Virus record (IMG/VR): IMGVR_UViG_3300050821_007552 | Coordinates: 1-52,374 of that record | DNA length: 52,374 nt | Source of the DNA: a virus | Strand: one strand, 5' to 3' | In this document: positions 30,494-38,739 of the stretch, piece after piece | How the letters are laid out: every line of letters begins with the position of its first letter | How positions within the stretch are numbered: the stretch's first letter is position 1 | Program-made: the position numbers and the translations under genes | The notes under the pieces: model-generated | What the model was told of the DNA's origin: nothing | Databases searched by the model: none | The model's input: the letters and a program-made list of their open reading frames with translations, nothing else

Positions 30494-32091
30494 TGTTCGT
30501 TCCGCGCAAACACCAGATCGAAGGCGTTCAGGCCTTGACGGAATACGCCGGCCGTTTCAGCGTTGCTGAGATAGCCGTGGCCGGTGGCAAGAGCGCCATG
30601 CTCGGCATGTTGGCTGCGCATTACAGTTCGACAAACCGCGTCTTGATCGTAGCTCACAACAAAGAACTGGTCATGCAAAACGACGAAGCTTGTCGAGAAT
30701 TAGAATTGCGTCCCGGTATCTGCAGCGCATCCATCAGTACCAACGCATTCGCTCGAATTACCGTTGGCACCATAGGTACTATTGTCAATCGCACGCACAT
30801 GTTTCGCAATGTCACGGCTATTCTCGTTGATGAAGTACATCGCGTGCCTCCCGCCAAATCTTCGCAGTATCGTCAGCTTTTCAATAAGCTTCCACACACC
30901 AAAGTTCACGGTCTAACCGGCACGCCTTTTCGATCCGACGGAACTGGTGATCTGGAAAAGACATTTGGCCCCGTCGTTTATCGATACACATTTCTTGATG
31001 CGCTTCGTGACGCCTACGTCAAGCCGCTCGTACCGGTCGATGCCGGCGAGGACGAAACGATTGATGTGGAGGGACTAAGTACGGTTGCCGGAGATTTTGA
31101 TCTCGACGAAATGGCGCCGCGGGCGATTAAGCTCGTGCCGAGTCATGTTAAAACGATATTAGATGTTATGCAAAAGTTCAATCGTCGCCGCGTATTGGTA
31201 TTCTCGTGCAATATCGCCCACGTTGATAAATTGGAAGAAGAGTTTAAGCGCTGTGGCGCTACCGTTGCCGGAGTACACTCGCGATCGATTGTCGGCAAAC
31301 GGGATAAAGCAGTCGAAGCTTTCCGGACGGGACAAGTCGGCATTCTCGTCTCATGCAACATGTTAACGACAGGTTTCAACGTGCCGGATATCGATTATCT
31401 GGCATTTTGTAGAGCTATTAAATCTCCAGTTTATTACGCACAAGGGCTTGGCCGCGGAGCCCGGATTACTCCTTATGCCGCAAACTGCTTAGTTTCAGAC
31501 TTTGGCGGCAACATTGAACGCCACGGAGCACTAGACGCTGTGGTAGCGTCGCCGGGCCGGATGCTGACGTGCGATGAATGCCGCGATGAGTGGCAAACGT
31601 GGGAGCACGGCCGTACGTGTCCGAAATGTGAGACGATCCACAAGAGCGCACCGAAGTGTAAAGCATGCTTTTTGCGTTTCGATCCGCACTACCACGGTAT
31701 GCGTTGTCCGCACTGCAGAACGCAGCAATCAGCTATTAAGCAATGCGCGGCGTGTGATCAGACCTACGCTGCTTTTTTGCACCCGACATGTCCATTTTGC
31801 AGTTATGATAACGCAATCGAACAATCGGCAGGTAAGGATCTAAAAACTCGCGGTGGCGGACGTGAGGCCGTCAGCATAACGAAAATCATAGAAGGAGAAC
31901 CATGGCAGGTTGTAGTGTCGCCGCCTGTTAAGCACACGAGCGGTTGGTTGCTTACGACTAAATTCACAACGGCTTTGTGGCCTTACGAAGACTTGCCAGA
32001 GCCGCACTCAGTCTATCTAAAGCGTGCTAAAAATGGCAAGTATGTCGCCGCGGGCATTTATGACGTTAATGGCCGTATACATGAACGGTAG
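30490..32091 (+). CDS. SF2 DEAD/DEAH-type helicase with three zinc ribbons
   Basis: 533 residues, ATG at 30490 in ATGATG overlapping the previous stop. Walker A-like AVAGGKSAML (about 29-38), DEVH box ILVDEVHRVP, motif III LTGTPFRSDG, motif IV VLVFSCNIAHVD, motif V LTTGFNVPDIDY and motif VI QGLGRGARIT: a complete RecA-like pair. From about residue 355 three Cys4 ribbons follow (CDECRDEW..CPKC, CKACFLRF..CPHC, CAACDQTY..CPFC). Similar proteins act in phage replication or recombination as ATP-dependent translocases. The C-terminal 60 residues form an unknown beta domain. Confidence 0.85.
   Translation: MMFVPRKHQIEGVQALTEYAGRFSVAEIAVAGGKSAMLGMLAAHYSSTNRVLIVAHNKELVMQNDEACRELELRPGICSASISTNAFARITVGTIGTIVNRTHMFRNVTAILVDEVHRVPPAKSSQYRQLFNKLPHTKVHGLTGTPFRSDGTGDLEKTFGPVVYRYTFLDALRDAYVKPLVPVDAGEDETIDVEGLSTVAGDFDLDEMAPRAIKLVPSHVKTILDVMQKFNRRRVLVFSCNIAHVDKLEEEFKRCGATVAGVHSRSIVGKRDKAVEAFRTGQVGILVSCNMLTTGFNVPDIDYLAFCRAIKSPVYYAQGLGRGARITPYAANCLVSDFGGNIERHGALDAVVASPGRMLTCDECRDEWQTWEHGRTCPKCETIHKSAPKCKACFLRFDPHYHGMRCPHCRTQQSAIKQCAACDQTYAAFLHPTCPFCSYDNAIEQSAGKDLKTRGGGREAVSITKIIEGEPWQVVVSPPVKHTSGWLLTTKFTTALWPYEDLPEPHSVYLKRAKNGKYVAAGIYDVNGRIHER
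31660..31671. repeat. Palindrome AAAGCATGCTTT, copy 6
   Basis: Perfect copy in the helicase zinc-ribbon region, read in a different frame (KACF) from most other copies. Confidence 0.8.
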
Positions 32092-32100
32092 GAGGTGAAA

Positions 32101-32268
32101 ATGTACGTCGCAGACGTGAATCAGGTGTATTATTGCTACCCGGATGAAAGCGGTACTTGGGAGCTGTTCTTGACGGTGCACCCTGGAAACTACGCAACGC
32201 TACCTGAACAACAAGCTGTCGAGATTGCACGTCTACTGAATGAAAATAAAGTTGACGCCGCTTCGTAA
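32101..32268 (+). CDS. Small hypothetical protein
   Basis: 55 residues, MYVADVNQVYYCYPDESGTW; excellent GGAGGTGAAA ribosome site. Beta-strand start and a short C-terminal helix. Function unknown. Confidence 0.55.
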   Translation: MYVADVNQVYYCYPDESGTWELFLTVHPGNYATLPEQQAVEIARLLNENKVDAAS

Positions 32269-32315
32269 CAGTGTCATACACGAGGCGTCGATTCTTACAA
32301 GGAGCAAAAATCACC

Positions 32316-32768
32316 ATGCAAATCACGTTCAATAGCCTCGACGAAGTGAAGGAGTTCGTTAAGGCCTTAAAGGGCACTCGCGGTCCAAAAGGCAGTAACG
32401 ACGAAGGCGATGCACAGGCCCCGGCGCCGATCATGCCACCTGTTGGTGGAGCGGGGACGCAATTTGCACCATCCCCTAGTCAAGGATTTGGACACAGCAA
32501 TCCGTTTCCCGCTCATGCCGGCGTCGCGGATTCTCATTCACAACAGCTTTCATCTTCAGCCCTCGTGAACGGCCTTGTTCAGCGGATTGTTGCCAAAATC
32601 GACGGCTCGCTTGCCAATGGCCAACCCACCGAACCGGCACTGAATTGGTTCCGGTCACAATGCGGCAGCGAGGCCGCATCCGCCACGATGGACCAAATCA
32701 AGACGATATTTCTCCCGCGGATGGCCGTCCCGGCGTTGGAGAACATCGCCAAGCTGGTTGGTGCGTAG
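32316..32768 (+). CDS. Hypothetical protein with Pro/Gly linker
   Basis: 150 residues. N-terminal helix MQITFNSLDEVKEFVKALKG, then about 65 low-complexity residues (Ala, Pro, Gly, Ser, His), then a helical domain VNGLVQRIVAKIDGSL ... LENIAKLVGA. Lies between helicase and nuclease; could be a replication accessory protein. Confidence 0.5.
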   Translation: MQITFNSLDEVKEFVKALKGTRGPKGSNDEGDAQAPAPIMPPVGGAGTQFAPSPSQGFGHSNPFPAHAGVADSHSQQLSSSALVNGLVQRIVAKIDGSLANGQPTEPALNWFRSQCGSEAASATMDQIKTIFLPRMAVPALENIAKLVGA

Positions 32769-32783
32769 CCGAGGGAGGTAAAA

Positions 32784-33746
32784 ATGGAGCACGACATCTT
32801 CGCAGCATCATCGGCCGCAACGTGGCTTGAATGCTCATGGTCTGCGCTGAATGCCGTGCCCAACCCACCTAAGAAAGCAAGCACGATTGAAGCCGCTGAC
32901 AGAGGCACTGAACGCCACTTATCACTTTCTGATGAATTGCTTGGATCGCAATCCCAAGATGAACAAATAGCTCTTGCAGTTTCTTTTCTTGCTCAGCTTG
33001 AGTTTGGCGAGATGCAGTCGGAACTGCGTGTTAGAGTTGCTGAAAACTGCGGCGGTACGACTGACGTATTTAATAATAATCCATACGTTGCTACGATTTT
33101 TGATGCAAAATTTGGCAAATGGGACGTTCCGGCATTTCACAATAAGCAGCTCCTTACGTACGCCGCTGCACTGTTACAGAAATGCCCTGCGGAATGGTGG
33201 CGTCTTGTAATCTTCCAACCGAATGGTTTAAATGAAGAACCGTTTAAGCAATGGATTGCACATCGATCAGAAGTTGAGGCGCATCGTCAGCGCGTGTTGA
33301 TTGCCATCGCTGATCGCAGCGCTCCAAAGCCGGGGCCGCACTGTCGATGGTGCAGCGCATTTCAAGCATGCCCTGCAATGTCTACAGACGCCGGTTTTGT
33401 GGTAGGCGCCGTATCACGTCGTCCAGAGGACCTAACAACCAACGAGTTGGTAAGATTGTTGCGGATGATTCGTGCTCTCGGAGACGTAAAACCCGTTTAC
33501 GAAGATGCACTGACGGCGCACTTGAAGATGGGGCGAACAGCCGAAGGCGCAACACTAAAGCCCACACACGGTTGGCGTATGTGGAACGATTTAACGCAAG
33601 CGGCAACGTACCTGCACCAGCACTATGGCATGAAAGGCGTACGCCCTCTTACTCCAGCGCAGGCTGAAAAGCTTGGGCCTGCCGCCAAGCAATACGCCGT
33701 AGTCGGCGCGCACCGGCCTCCTGGCGAACTGAAAGCGAGCTATTGA
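32784..33746 (+). CDS. DUF2800-like PD-(D/E)XK (Cas4/RecB-type) nuclease
   Basis: 320 residues, GGGAGG before the ATG. N-terminal SAATWLECSWSALNAVPN, TDVFNNN and ATIFDAKFGKWDV give the D...D-x-K active-site strand; KQLLTYAAALLQ is the following QxxxY-type helix. A Cys cluster CRWCSAFQACPA matches the iron-sulphur/zinc motif of Cas4-like proteins. C-terminal LKPTHGWRMWND and LTPAQAEKLG are typical DUF2800 endings. Likely processes DNA ends for recombination-dependent replication. Confidence 0.8.
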   Translation: MEHDIFAASSAATWLECSWSALNAVPNPPKKASTIEAADRGTERHLSLSDELLGSQSQDEQIALAVSFLAQLEFGEMQSELRVRVAENCGGTTDVFNNNPYVATIFDAKFGKWDVPAFHNKQLLTYAAALLQKCPAEWWRLVIFQPNGLNEEPFKQWIAHRSEVEAHRQRVLIAIADRSAPKPGPHCRWCSAFQACPAMSTDAGFVVGAVSRRPEDLTTNELVRLLRMIRALGDVKPVYEDALTAHLKMGRTAEGATLKPTHGWRMWNDLTQAATYLHQHYGMKGVRPLTPAQAEKLGPAAKQYAVVGAHRPPGELKASY

Positions 33747-33809
33747 CTAGTTGTATTTAATAGCGTATGTGTACAGACATTGGCAAATCTGACAAGAGGA
33801 AAACTGACC

Positions 33810-34598
33810 ATGGCACAGCGACAGTACGAAGCAGCAACAGTGTTCAATGCACGCATCGCAGATATGCGGCATCTTTGGGTTCCGTCTGACACGTTCAAAG
33901 GACAAAAAACCCAGAAACCGAACTACTACGCAATGTTTCTCGTAAAGAAAACGCAGCCGACGTGGCACGCAGAGCCCGCACTAGCCGGCGTCGCACAAGC
34001 GTGCGGTAAAATCTACCAACAGACTCCGCATATCGTGACTTGGCCCATAGTGGATGGCGACTTACCGAGCCCAGAAGGCAAGTCCTCTGAATTCGCCAAA
34101 GGACATTGGCTATTCAGTGCGTCGAGCAGCGTATTTAACCCGTCCAATTCTGTCTATCTGGCAAAAGCCGACGGCCAACTAGTAAACCTGCCGAATAAGA
34201 CAGGAGTGAAATCCGGCGACTATGTAATGGTGGCAGTCACCGCGGCCATCAAGCAAAACGATCCGCGAGGTGTGAAACTTTTTCTCAATGCAGTTGTGTT
34301 TTCCTCGCCCGGCGAAGAAATCGTGTTTGCAAATTCGGTCAGCGGGGCTGAATTAATGCAACAAGCACAGAAACAAGGCCTGCAGGTCACGGGATTTTCC
34401 GGGTCGCCAGGGTTTGGCGGTTTTGCCCCGCCAAACCATGATGTGCGGCATCCCGGCATCGGTGGTGGCCCTGCAAACGGTCCCGGAGGGTCACCGGGCT
34501 TTCCTCCTTTTAAAGCGCAGGTACCGGGCGCCGAGAATGCACCGGCATTCCCTTCTAGTCCTGGCCAGTTTCAGCCGCCTTCTTGGCCACCACGGTAA
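33810..34598 (+). CDS. DUF2815-like single-stranded DNA-binding protein
   Basis: 262 residues, ATG at 33810 rather than the upstream TTG. The core has VFNARIADMRHLWVPS, NYYAMFLVKK, WPIVDGDLPS, GHWLFSASSS, and SGDYVMVAVTAAIKQ with GVKLFLNAVVF, as in DUF2815 proteins that bind ssDNA in phages. The C-terminal 90 residues are Gly/Pro/Phe-rich, like disordered SSB tails, without the usual acidic DDIPF end. Adjacent to nuclease and polymerase genes. Confidence 0.75.
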   Translation: MAQRQYEAATVFNARIADMRHLWVPSDTFKGQKTQKPNYYAMFLVKKTQPTWHAEPALAGVAQACGKIYQQTPHIVTWPIVDGDLPSPEGKSSEFAKGHWLFSASSSVFNPSNSVYLAKADGQLVNLPNKTGVKSGDYVMVAVTAAIKQNDPRGVKLFLNAVVFSSPGEEIVFANSVSGAELMQQAQKQGLQVTGFSGSPGFGGFAPPNHDVRHPGIGGGPANGPGGSPGFPPFKAQVPGAENAPAFPSSPGQFQPPSWPPR

Positions 34599-34617
34599 AA
34601 TAGAGCCTCCCCAACTA

Positions 34618-34649
34618 AGCCCGGAGGCTTCGGCTTCCGGGCTCTTTTT
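34618..34649 (+). terminator. Intrinsic terminator (possible attenuator) before the polymerase gene
   Basis: AGCCCGGAGGC, TTCG loop, GCTTCCGGGCT, then CTTTTT. Strong 11-bp stem with one mismatch. It lies between the ssDNA-binding gene and polymerase gene with no room for a full promoter after it, so some read-through must be needed. Confidence 0.8.
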
Positions 34650-34664
34650 CGAGTAGGGGTGATC

Positions 34665-36614
34665 GTGGACAGCCTACTAGTTGATGTTGAAACGCGAAGC
34701 CGTATTGATCTTAAAGCAGCTGGTGCAAGGCGCTATGCAGCGGACGCTTCGACACAGATCACAACAGCCGTATGGCGTTTTCGAGGCCAACTGAAAACCG
34801 CGTGCACGGTACACCCCTTCTTCGGTACGCATCCAATTCATACGCTTTATGACGATATTCGGGTTTGTACGCGATTTGTAGCGCATAACGCTAATTTTGA
34901 TGTAAACGTGCTGCGGCATCAAAATCCGTTTGTCGAAATTCCACTGCACAAGATCGATTGTACAATGGCGAGAGCGCAAAGCCTTGCGCTACCGGGAGGC
35001 TTGGACGCAATATGTACGACGTTGGGTATTAGTGGAAAAGATCCACGTGGACGAGCGTTAGTAAATGCAACATGCAGACCGCAAAGAAACGGCACGTTTA
35101 ATGAAGACGCACACATATTCGCTAAATTACTGGAGTACAACGTTCAAGATACGTATTGTTTAGAAGAATTAGACAAACGGTTGCCGCCACTTTCACCACA
35201 CGAGCGATTAATATTCGAGCGCACATGGCGCAAAAATGAAATCGGGTTGCCGATAGATATTCAGCTAGCGACCGCAATTGCGCTACGTCGTCAGGCAATT
35301 GAGCAAGAAACCACGCTTAAACTAATGGAATTGACAAACAATGCCGTAACCAAATTGTCGCAGCGGCAGAGAATCATTGAATGGTGCAATGGCGGTAATC
35401 GCGCTGCCGGGCTAGAAAGCACACAAAAACACATAGTAGCTGAAAAGTTGACGGACGAAGACTTACACCCAGACGTACGGCTCGTACTTGAGCTTTTACA
35501 GGTAGAAGGCGGTTCGGCGCCGCTCAAAGCGCAATCACTTTTGAACCGGCATGTCGGTGGATGGTATAAAGATGCAACGCGCTACTTTGGTGCACGATCC
35601 GGTCGCGGCACGTCAGAAGGCACTAACATGTTTAACATTGCCCGACCTTCGGGCAGGTATGATGGCAAAGAGGGCCGCCCAACGATCGATAGCGTGATCG
35701 CCGGATTGAAACAAGGTTTCCAGTACGACAATACAGCTTTGAAAGACTGTCTTCGAGGATGCATCGTAGCACCCTCAGGTTGGTTAGTAACGGATAACGA
35801 TGAAGAACAAGCTGAATTACGTCTCGCTTTGTGGCAGGCCGGCGATACCGATCGCCTCAACATTCTGGCCGCCGGCAAAGATCTGTACATGTACAATGCA
35901 ATAAACTGCTTAGGATTGCCGCAAAGCGCAACGAAATTAACACATCCTAAAGAGCGCCAAACGTTCAAGAGCGTAACGCTCGGCGGAATTTACCAACTGG
36001 GATGGAAAACATATTTAGCGTACTTAATCAAAACTGCGGCCGAAAATGGACTGAAAAAACACGAATTGACTGAAACAAAAGCACGTACGGATGTAGATAA
36101 CTACAGAAAGGGGAATCCATTGTTAGTGCGGCTTTGGTATGATTTAGCCGACGCTTTCAAATCTGCAATTTATGGAGCTCCCGGTCGTACATTCCCTGCC
36201 GGTAAAATCGCATTTCAAAAGGACACGCACGGAACCGTATGGATGCTACTTCCATCCGGACGTGCCGTACCGCACTACTCAGCACACGTGACGCATACTG
36301 GCGAGATGGCTTTCTTCCGCGCTAAATTTGGCGCCATGTATCGCCAAAAGGCGTTTGGCGGCTCCTTATTGGAAATTTCTGGTCAATCTATGACGCGCGA
36401 TTTAGTAACGGCCGCAGAAGTTGATATTGAGAAGGAACTGCCAGATGTTGTACTTTTGCTGGACGTGTACGACAGTATTCTCGCTCTTGCTCCCGCACAC
36501 GTGGCGAAAGAGCGTTCTGCGCAAATACGAAAAATCATGAAAAGATCTCGGTATTGGACCGCCGGGCTGTCCCTTAGTTGCGACGGGTACGAGTCAGAAA
36601 GGATGCGCAAATGA
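34665..36614 (+). CDS. Family A DNA polymerase (phage type) with 3'-5' exonuclease
   Basis: 649 residues. GTG at 34665 is preferred because GGGG lies five bases upstream; an earlier GTG overlaps that site. The N-terminal exonuclease has LLVDVETRS (D-x-E at 7-9), HNANFDVNVL and a later YNVQDTYC acidic motif. Polymerase motif A is VTDNDEEQAELRLAL (usually D-(Y/F)-S-x-I-E-x-R), motif B is RQTFKSVTLGGIYQLG, and motif C is LDVYDSIL, where the usual H-D-E is Y-D-S. The catalytic Asp is kept. Length matches SPO2-like phage PolA. Replicates phage DNA with the module above. Confidence 0.82.
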   Translation: MDSLLVDVETRSRIDLKAAGARRYAADASTQITTAVWRFRGQLKTACTVHPFFGTHPIHTLYDDIRVCTRFVAHNANFDVNVLRHQNPFVEIPLHKIDCTMARAQSLALPGGLDAICTTLGISGKDPRGRALVNATCRPQRNGTFNEDAHIFAKLLEYNVQDTYCLEELDKRLPPLSPHERLIFERTWRKNEIGLPIDIQLATAIALRRQAIEQETTLKLMELTNNAVTKLSQRQRIIEWCNGGNRAAGLESTQKHIVAEKLTDEDLHPDVRLVLELLQVEGGSAPLKAQSLLNRHVGGWYKDATRYFGARSGRGTSEGTNMFNIARPSGRYDGKEGRPTIDSVIAGLKQGFQYDNTALKDCLRGCIVAPSGWLVTDNDEEQAELRLALWQAGDTDRLNILAAGKDLYMYNAINCLGLPQSATKLTHPKERQTFKSVTLGGIYQLGWKTYLAYLIKTAAENGLKKHELTETKARTDVDNYRKGNPLLVRLWYDLADAFKSAIYGAPGRTFPAGKIAFQKDTHGTVWMLLPSGRAVPHYSAHVTHTGEMAFFRAKFGAMYRQKAFGGSLLEISGQSMTRDLVTAAEVDIEKELPDVVLLLDVYDSILALAPAHVAKERSAQIRKIMKRSRYWTAGLSLSCDGYESERMRK

Positions 36615-36826
36615 GTTCGATTTTCAACTTGACACACAGACAAGCCAAAATGAGACGCATTTTAGAAGAATTGGATCAAGAACAAGTCACGCTGAGCGCA
36701 CACTGTCAAGACGCAGCCGAAGATTTACGATTGGCATGTATTTTCTTGAGTAGCGCGCTGAGAACCACAGATTTAGAAATTAGGAAAAGGAAGTCCACTA
36801 AGCATCTGACCGATGCCCGTACCTAA
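36611..36826 (+). CDS. Small coiled-coil protein
   Basis: 71 residues, MSSIFNLTHRQAKMRRILEE; ATGA overlap with the polymerase stop. Entirely helical, basic start and end. Its 3' end overlaps the convergent gene by 54 bases. Function unknown. Confidence 0.55.
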   Translation: MSSIFNLTHRQAKMRRILEELDQEQVTLSAHCQDAAEDLRLACIFLSSALRTTDLEIRKRKSTKHLTDART

Positions 36827-37411
36827 GTTAGTATCGTTTTTAGCTTCTGCCTGCGCGATTTGAGATTGGCCCGCCATTTGTGACACGTCTACGCCGGCTT
36901 GCTGACTGGTCGCCGTGGTGCCGACGCCGATCGCATTGAACATGTTTTGAAGAGAGCCCTGAAGCTGCCCGAACATTTGTTGGTTGCCAGCAAGATAATT
37001 TGTGTAGGCGTTATTCGCATACGTGTTGGCGATGCCGGTATTGACGCCAGCAAGTGCGCGCTCATTCGCTCCTGAAAGCAAACCGCCGGTTGCTGCCGCA
37101 CTGCTGTTCTGTGCAGTATCGGCAATGCCCATTTCATACTTTGCAGCCGGCGAGGTTTGATAGTTGCTCATGAAAGTGTTGTAGTTCAGGTTCGGATCGG
37201 CACCCGCGACCTTGCCAATATTGCTGATCGCACCGGATGCGGGACTGAGAAACGATTGACCAAAGCTGTTGTACGGCTGTGTCTGTCCGGTAAACCCTTG
37301 GGCAATTTGGTTGATGTTATTCATTCCCGAATTTAATTGGGAATTGGCAATTTCCGATCCGATGATGGTTCCAAGACCGGAACCGAAGCCACCCAGCGTC
37401 GCCGCTGCCAT
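36773..37411 (-). CDS. Probable internal virion/DNA-ejection protein
   Basis: 212 residues. ATG at 37411 with AAGGA nine bases upstream; in-frame codons further up are alternatives. N-terminal AAATLGGFGSGLGTIIGSEI is a glycine-zipper-like helix; the remainder is Gln/Asn/Ala-rich (NSSAAATGGLLSGANERALA, NYLAGNQQMFGQLQGSLQ). This composition resembles P22 gp7/gp20-type ejection proteins. Separate from the other ejection genes and alone in this orientation. Confidence 0.6.
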   Translation of the reverse strand: MAAATLGGFGSGLGTIIGSEIANSQLNSGMNNINQIAQGFTGQTQPYNSFGQSFLSPASGAISNIGKVAGADPNLNYNTFMSNYQTSPAAKYEMGIADTAQNSSAAATGGLLSGANERALAGVNTGIANTYANNAYTNYLAGNQQMFGQLQGSLQNMFNAIGVGTTATSQQAGVDVSQMAGQSQIAQAEAKNDTNLGTGIGQMLSGLPFPNF

Positions 37412-37481
37412 CGTAATCATTCCTTGCAATGTATGACAAAACTTGCTATGAGCACGTTACCACGATTCGCGCGAGAAAACC

Positions 37482-37712
37482 ATGGTTCGCCGCCGAAAGC
37501 TTTTGATTTATTACAAGAGGATCGTCCCCAGTCAAAAAATCATGATCTCCATGCGTTTACCTACTAGTCTCGTCGAGCGGCTTGATTTCATCGTTCGGAA
37601 TGACGAAGCCAACGCAGCAACCCGATCGTCCGAAATTCAGGCAGCTATCGAGTCATGGCTCGACAATCGCGAACGTCGCATGCGTGAATTAGGTTTGGAA
37701 CCACCGACATGA
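37482..37712 (+). CDS. Ribbon-helix-helix DNA-binding protein
   Basis: 76 residues from ATG 37482; an internal ATG at 37542 would give a 56-residue minimal domain. ISMRLPTSLVERLDFIV, then SSEIQAAIESWLDN is the strand-helix-helix layout of CopG/Arc/MetJ repressors. Operon with the VRR-NUC gene by ATGA overlap. A candidate binder of the CCTTAAGG palindromes, since RHH dimers favour short palindromes. Confidence 0.7.
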   Translation: MVRRRKLLIYYKRIVPSQKIMISMRLPTSLVERLDFIVRNDEANAATRSSEIQAAIESWLDNRERRMRELGLEPPT

Positions 37713-38041
37713 GCGAAAAAGAGCTGCACATGAAAGCACAGCAGTGGCTTGAAAAGTCAGGTTTGTGGAAGAAGATCTTGATCTTCCATGTTCCGAATGA
37801 ACGATTTGGCGGCGTAGGCGCTATCACGTATTTCAAGCGCCTTGGTGTACGTCCCGGCGTAGCAGACTATCTCATGTTCACGAGCGGTCACAGAATCGCC
37901 ATCGAACTGAAAGATGAAAAAGGCACGCAAAACGAGAATCAAAAAGAGTTTCAAAAACAGTGGGAAGCCGCAGGCAACCGATATTTTATTGTGCGTTCGT
38001 TACTGCAGTTCCAAGCAATTGTGAATATGTCTTTCTTTTAG
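37709..38041 (+). CDS. VRR-NUC domain nuclease
   Basis: 110 residues. GVRPGVADYLMF and HRIAIELKDEKGTQNENQKEF carry the D...E-x-K and Q of the VRR-NUC restriction-like fold, with FQKQWEAAGNRYFIV. Such phage proteins cut branched DNA. Probably acts as a Holliday-junction resolvase-like enzyme before packaging. The gene ends four bases into the convergent tail gene. Confidence 0.8.
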   Translation: MSEKELHMKAQQWLEKSGLWKKILIFHVPNERFGGVGAITYFKRLGVRPGVADYLMFTSGHRIAIELKDEKGTQNENQKEFQKQWEAAGNRYFIVRSLLQFQAIVNMSFF

Positions 38042-38739
38042 AACGGGAACGCTGTCCACGCAGACACTCCAGTCTTGATCCAAACACGAGCACCAACGCC
38101 ACCAGCCACGTCTCCGTACCAATCTCCTACCGCACCCAGCCCGGCTGCAGGCGCTCCCGTACCGTTGTGCAAAGCGCCCCCACGTGCCTGTACGAAGGCA
38201 GTAGTCGCAAGCTGAGTTGTATTGGTCCCCGCGGCCGCGGTAGGCGCAGTAGGGGCGCCCGTGAGCACTGGCGATGCGAGCGGAGCCAACAGCGTCTCCG
38301 CGGCCTCCGCTCGCGTGGTTTCCACAGCCACGGCAGTATCCGCGTAGGCGGTAGTCGCTATCTGCGTGTTGTCCGTAAGCGGTACTGCCGTCGGAGCTTT
38401 GGGAGTGCCCGTGAGTATCGGCGATGCCAAAGGGGCTCGTGACGTGTCGGTCGGATGGACATGATCCTGACGAGCATACTTAGTCGAAACGCCGACAGCT
38501 CCCACGCCGTCCATCAACGGTATGACAGTTGCCGGGCTACTGGCGGTATTCTGGATCACGAATGCGGTAGTCGCGATCTGATTGGTATTCGTAAGAAGCG
38601 GTGCGGTAGGCGCGGTCGGTACGCCCGTAAGCGTGGCATCGCCTTGACCATTCAAGAGGCCTGTCAATTCAAGAAACCAGCGGTTCAATGCTGGATCGAT
38701 CTTAGCAATCTTGGGCGGCGGCGGGAGTTTCTGTACCAT
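38038..38739 (-). CDS. Tail fibre protein with T-T-x-Q-I-A-T-T-A repeats
   Basis: 233 residues. After a Pro-rich start, three repeats of the form LTG-x-P-x-APTA-x..TNT-x-QIATTAFV at about 38-65, 105-135 and 155-182 match the collagen-like/beta repeat common in phage tail fibres. The C-terminal VGDWYGDVAGGVGARVWIKTG may be a tip. Overlaps the gp10-like gene stop (TAATG). Likely attaches to the tail hub. Confidence 0.75.
   Translation of the reverse strand: MVQKLPPPPKIAKIDPALNRWFLELTGLLNGQGDATLTGVPTAPTAPLLTNTNQIATTAFVIQNTASSPATVIPLMDGVGAVGVSTKYARQDHVHPTDTSRAPLASPILTGTPKAPTAVPLTDNTQIATTAYADTAVAVETTRAEAAETLLAPLASPVLTGAPTAPTAAAGTNTTQLATTAFVQARGGALHNGTGAPAAGLGAVGDWYGDVAGGVGARVWIKTGVSAWTAFPF

Noticed and set aside
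37337-37567. Plus-strand frame overlapping the RHH gene and the ejection gene
   Set aside because: No ribosome site and no protein-like composition; the RHH frame is clearly the real one.
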